Source: Weeksellaceae bacterium (GTDB lineage: Bacteria; Bacteroidota; Bacteroidia; Flavobacteriales; Weeksellaceae). From it: DNA of 9,931 bases. Under the pieces are notes generated by a model. That model was not told where the DNA came from, did no database searches, and was given only the letters and a program-made list of their open reading frames with translations. The stretch spans positions 1 through 9,931 of the forward strand of contig JAQVDG010000045.1 in NCBI GenBank assembly GCA_028698395.1, read 5' to 3'. Shown piece by piece: positions 7,981-9,931 of the stretch. The translations under genes were made by a program, and so were the position numbers. The number at the start of each line of letters is the position of its first letter. Position 1 is the first letter of the stretch.

Positions 7981-9931
7981 TTAATTCTTCTTTTTTGAAT
8001 GAAAACCGGCAATTCCTTTTTCCATCCAAGTTAAATATTCGTTTACATTTAAATTGGCTCCCATGGGAGAGTTGTATTCAACCAAATCGGCATCTACGAT
8101 TAGATAATAAGGTTGCGCATTGTTTTTATATTTATCAATTTGAAAAGCCGTCCATTTATTTCCGATTGTTTTTAAATTTCTTCCCAAAGCTTCGGAATAA
8201 ACTTGTTCTTCTTCAGGAAGATGAGTTCGTTCGTCCACATATAATGAAACCAAAATTACTTCATTTAATAATAAATTTTTAACCCTTGGGTCGGACCAAA
8301 CATTTTCTTCCACTCGGCGACAATTTGCACAAGCATGTCCGGTAAAGTCGATTAATACAGGTTTTCCTATTTCTTTTGAATAATTAAGCGCATCTTCTAA
8401 ATCTAAAAATGCCGGAATTTGATGAGGTCCGTGTTTTTGTCCTTTGACTAAGCCACCTGAATTACTATTAGCTGTTCCTGTAGCTGCTTTCCCGACTCCA
8501 TTTGGTGACTCGGCATAGTGAATGGGCGGAGTTAAACCACTTAATAATTTTACCGGAGCACCCCACATTCCCGGCAACATATACAAGACAAATGAGAAAG
8601 TTAAAATAGCAAAGAAAAGACGGGAAACGCCAATGCTTTGTACCGGAGAATCCATTGACATTCTGAATTTTCCTAATAAATAAACGCCCATTAATCCAAA
8701 AATTGCAATCCAAATGGCTAAGAAAACTTCTCTTTCCAATAGATGTAATTGCCATACTAAATCTGCATTGGATAAGAATTTGAAAGCAAATGCCAATTCT
8801 AAAAATCCAATGACAACCTTAACGGTATTCATCCATCCGCCCGATTTAGGCAAAGTAGAAATCCAGCTTGGGAAAATGGCAAATAACACAAACGGAATTG
8901 CCAAAGTAACTGAAAAACCTAATGAACCAATGATGAGCGCATAATAATTTCCTGTAGTTACCGCTTGGGCAGCTAAACCGCCAATAATCGGAAGTGTACA
9001 CGAAAAAGAAATAATGACTAATGTAAGTGCCATGAAGAAAATCCCGATATATCCACCTTTATCGGCTTGTTTATCGGTGAAATTAGCCCAACTTGAAGGT
9101 AATGTAATTTCAAATGCACCAAAAAATGAAATAGCAAAAATGACGAAAATAGTAAAGAAAACCAGATTAATCCAAGGATTGGTAGAGAATTCATTTAGAG
9201 CAGAAGGACCAAATAACCAAGTTACAACGGTAGCTAAAAAGACAAAAATAAGTACAATGGACAAACCGTAAATTAAGGCTTTTGAGATGCCTCCGCTCTT
9301 TTGTTTAGTAAATAAACTCACTGTTAGCGGAATCATAGGAAAAATACAAGGCATGACTAAAGCGATTAAACCGCCACCAACACCGGCTAAGAAAATTGCC
9401 CATAAACTCATTTCATTTTCCGGAAAATCATCGGTTGGAGTGGAATCATCAGCTGTTATAACCGCAACTGTTTGTGTTTCTTCCGGATTTTCATTTTCTA
9501 TTTGAATGGAATCAATCGGTTCTTGCTCTGTTTCTGTTTTCACAAGTTCAACTTCTTGATTTTCTTTTTGTGGTTCTTCTGGTTTTTCTGTTTTTTTAGG
9601 TGTAAGCGTTACGCTATGTTCCAACCAATCCGGAGCAAGGCATTTTTCGGCATCACAAACCTGAGTTTCAGAACTGAATTTTACTTTAACCGCTTCTCCG
9701 GAAGTTACTTTTACTTTTTGTTTGATACTGACTTTGTTTTCATAGAATTTTTCTTGTTGCATAAATAATTCGCTGTATGCATCAATTAATTTTCCGATTT
9801 CCGTAGTTTCTCCAATTAACTCATACGCATTGCTTTTCTCAAATTCAATGGTAGCCGGAACTCCGATTCCGTCATTAGGATGATCTTGCGAATACATGTG
9901 CCAACCCTCATCCAATTTGGCATGCAACAAT
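7981..9931 (-). CDS. dsbD: Thiol:disulfide interchange protein DsbD family (N-terminus off the right edge)
   Basis: This open frame of about 650 codons runs off the window's right edge; the first visible codons are TTG TTG CAT, read as internal Leu-Leu-His and not as a start. Numbering from the first visible residue, the periplasmic nDsbD-like domain (about 1-110) has the cysteine pair CDAEKC (92 and 97). An acidic, Thr/Pro-rich linker follows (about 111-172). The CcdA-like membrane domain (about 175-455) has eight apparent helices, with conserved cysteines in VMPCIFPMIP (C195) and SFSCTLPIIGG (C311). A thioredoxin-like domain (about 500-649) carries the redox motif CANC (534-537). All six electron-relay cysteines are therefore present. 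The protein passes electrons from cytoplasmic thioredoxin to periplasmic thiol-disulfide partners. Missing N-terminal sequence should be only a signal peptide and a few strands. A strong terminator follows the stop at 7981. Confidence 0.94.
   Translation of the reverse strand, partial: LLHAKLDEGWHMYSQDHPNDGIGVPATIEFEKSNAYELIGETTEIGKLIDAYSELFMQQEKFYENKVSIKQKVKVTSGEAVKVKFSSETQVCDAEKCLAPDWLEHSVTLTPKKTEKPEEPQKENQEVELVKTETEQEPIDSIQIENENPEETQTVAVITADDSTPTDDFPENEMSLWAIFLAGVGGGLIALVMPCIFPMIPLTVSLFTKQKSGGISKALIYGLSIVLIFVFLATVVTWLFGPSALNEFSTNPWINLVFFTIFVIFAISFFGAFEITLPSSWANFTDKQADKGGYIGIFFMALTLVIISFSCTLPIIGGLAAQAVTTGNYYALIIGSLGFSVTLAIPFVLFAIFPSWISTLPKSGGWMNTVKVVIGFLELAFAFKFLSNADLVWQLHLLEREVFLAIWIAIFGLMGVYLLGKFRMSMDSPVQSIGVSRLFFAILTFSFVLYMLPGMWGAPVKLLSGLTPPIHYAESPNGVGKAATGTANSNSGGLVKGQKHGPHQIPAFLDLEDALNYSKEIGKPVLIDFTGHACANCRRVEENVWSDPRVKNLLLNEVILVSLYVDERTHLPEEEQVYSEALGRNLKTIGNKWTAFQIDKYKNNAQPYYLIVDADLVEYNSPMGANLNVNEYLTWMEKGIAGFHSKKKN

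Noticed and set aside
9014..9768. Plus-strand open frames opposite dsbD, including one rich in Phe
   Set aside because: The Phe-rich product is the antisense of the Glu/Lys-rich DsbD linker (GAA and AAA codons), so it is an artefact of composition.

Overview
The window looks like ordinary chromosomal DNA from a member of the Bacteroidota, most likely class Flavobacteriia. The evidence is the strong AT bias, the A-rich spacers in place of Shine-Dalgarno sequences, matches to the Bacteroidota -7 promoter word TAnnTTTG, a DUF4294 gene (a family I know from flavobacteria), and an M1 peptidase with GGMEH in place of the usual GAMEN. I cannot name a genus. I see no mobile element, CRISPR array, tRNA or rRNA.

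Layout. Positions 1-967 (minus strand) hold the N-terminal 322 codons of a secreted M1-family metallopeptidase; the gene runs off the left edge just after its HELAH zinc motif. A divergent plus-strand block follows: a DUF4294 protein (1095-1727), 6-phosphofructokinase (1796-2782) and glyceraldehyde-3-phosphate dehydrogenase (2804-3814). The last two form a tight glycolytic pair that ends at a very clear intrinsic terminator (3839-3885). Next is a second plus-strand unit: a tiny two-helix membrane protein (about 3917-4108) overlapping a PstS-like periplasmic-binding lipoprotein (4053-4982). The right half is on the minus strand: a full-length cyanophycin synthetase (5136-7760), then a DsbD-type thiol:disulfide interchange protein (7981 to the right edge) with its own terminator at 7921-7962.

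How the genes relate. pfkA and gap supply consecutive parts of lower glycolysis and look co-transcribed. CphA makes the Asp/Arg storage polymer cyanophycin; its degrading enzyme, cyanophycinase, is not in the window. DsbD carries electrons from the cytoplasm to periplasmic thiols. Nothing ties these units into one pathway, and I did not find a new multi-gene system.

The points most worth a second look are residue-level or architectural. The GAPDH lacks the NAD-selecting Asp and has Thr where NAD-type enzymes have Pro, which suggests NADP use. The CphA N-domain carries an inverted-zincin HxxEH motif, which suggests self-priming polymer synthesis. The lipoprotein gene has an odd start that overlaps the small membrane gene.
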